Assembly (NCBI GenBank): GCA_012032575.1
Contig: JAAUSP010000454.1
Span: forward strand, 1 to 6,295
Origin: Anaerolineales bacterium
Lineage (GTDB): Bacteria; Chloroflexota; Anaerolineae; 4572-78; J111
Reading direction: 5' to 3'
DNA length: 6,295 nt
This document shows positions 5,786 to 6,295 of the stretch, piece after piece. Both the position numbers and the translations under genes were made by a program. Numbering within the stretch: position 1 is the first letter of the stretch; each line of letters begins with the position of its first letter. A model generated the notes under the pieces. The model did no database searches. It saw only the letters and a program-made list of their open reading frames with translations, and was not told where the DNA came from.

Positions 5786-6295
5786 TCACTTAACCGCAAA
5801 TTGAACCAGCTCGGCAAAATCGCCGCCGAGGTCAACGGGCAGGCGCTGGCCGGTTTCAACCTCGTAAAAGCCGGTGATGAGGCGGTAGCGACCGGGAGGC
5901 AGGCCCGCTTCGGGGAGGGGCAAGGCGAAGGTATCGGCGATGATTTCGCCGCGAGACCACAGGTTGGTCGGATAGAGGCCGTTGAAGGGCTGGCTGTCCC
6001 AACTGCTGATGACCTGGCCCTGCTCGTTGAGCAGTTGGAGAAAAACGGTGTAAGGTTTGGCGGTGGGATGGAGCGTTTGCCAGTGGAACGTCACAGGGAG
6101 TAGGGAGTAGGGAGTAGGGAGTAGGGAATTTTGAAAATCAGGCAGAGTGACACCGATGAGTTTGACAGAATCGGCGAAGGTGGCGGCGAGCGGGGTGGCG
6201 GGAAGGCGGGGGTCGCTGCCGTCGGGGGAGACGTAGAAAAGGCCAAGTTGAATCTGGTCAGGGGAAGGATGAACGCTTTGCGTGGAAGATGAAGG
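5786..6295 (-). CDS. 3' end of a third paralog: C-terminal beta-sandwich modules (partial)
   Basis: The frame ending at TGA 5788-5786 is open all the way to the right edge, giving the last 169 residues of a gene that starts outside the window. The GTG at 6094 that could be taken as a start lies inside a conserved module and is not the true start. Residues ~19-25 of the fragment (LGLFYVS) look like the end of one beta module (compare VGLYQQV in the middle gene). A full module follows, from VKLIGVTLP to the end, with PTNLWSRGEIIAD and LPPGRYRLITGFYEVETGQRLP. These match module 4 of the middle gene almost motif for motif, so this is probably another GT-C membrane protein of the same family, although no membrane part is visible. 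A heptamer array (6095-6127) encodes the loop before the VTFHW strand. It is separated from the next gene by 185 bases. Confidence 0.8.
   Translation of the reverse strand, partial: PSSSTQSVHPSPDQIQLGLFYVSPDGSDPRLPATPLAATFADSVKLIGVTLPDFQNSLLPTPYSLLPVTFHWQTLHPTAKPYTVFLQLLNEQGQVISSWDSQPFNGLYPTNLWSRGEIIADTFALPLPEAGLPPGRYRLITGFYEVETGQRLPVDLGGDFAELVQFAVK
6095..6127. repeat. Heptamer tandem array AGGGAGT (4.7 units), translated in frame
   Basis: Four perfect AGGGAGT units plus AGGGA, 33 bases. Coding strand product: SLLPTPYSLLP in the right paralog, between the VKLIGVTLP and VTFHW segments of a beta-sandwich module. The equivalent loop in the middle gene's modules is slightly shorter and unrelated in sequence. 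The plus strand contains TAG; the coding strand has no stop. Confidence 0.92.

Noticed and set aside
5774..6103. Plus-strand frame of 109 residues opposite the right paralog
   Set aside because: The minus frame carries conserved beta-module motifs shared with the middle gene; the plus frame has none.

Overview
The window carries three co-directional genes on the minus strand. Read in transcription order (high to low coordinates), they are the 3' end of one gene (6295 to 5786, cut by the window edge), a complete 1165-residue gene (5600 to 2103), and a third gene that starts at 2106 or 2094 and runs to the left edge. All three look like members of one family: a multi-spanning GT-C-type membrane protein (glycosyltransferase family 39 / DUF2142-like) followed by a chain of secreted beta-sandwich modules. 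No supported gene lies on the plus strand, and no RNA gene, CRISPR array or insertion sequence was seen.

Organism: the large GT39-like proteins with C-terminal beta-rich modules, together with many 7-bp tandem arrays read through in frame, resemble uncultured Chloroflexota (Anaerolineae-like). This is an inference from family resemblance, not a demonstrated classification. Heptamer arrays of a similar kind are also known in cyanobacteria.

Layout: 1-2106 is the left paralog. Its reading frame breaks at a six-base homopolymer (51-56), and the other frame resumes recognisable homology and runs off the window. 2103-5600 is the middle paralog, in which at least seven different 7- or 8-bp tandem arrays are translated in frame. 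Six of them fall where the left paralog has short basic loops between membrane helices, and one is in the N-terminal tail. 5601-5785 is intergenic, with a good extended -10 promoter candidate and a 6-bp tandem array. 5786-6295 is the tail of the right paralog, with another heptamer array inside a beta-sandwich module.

Working together: the middle and left genes overlap by four bases and are probably translationally coupled. The middle gene probably also has its own promoter. The products are expected to sit in the cytoplasmic membrane, with the acidic catalytic-type loop and the beta modules outside the cell, and to transfer or process a lipid-linked sugar or polymer. The substrate cannot be told from sequence. 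The two observations most worth following are the translated short-tandem-repeat insertions and the homopolymer frameshift.
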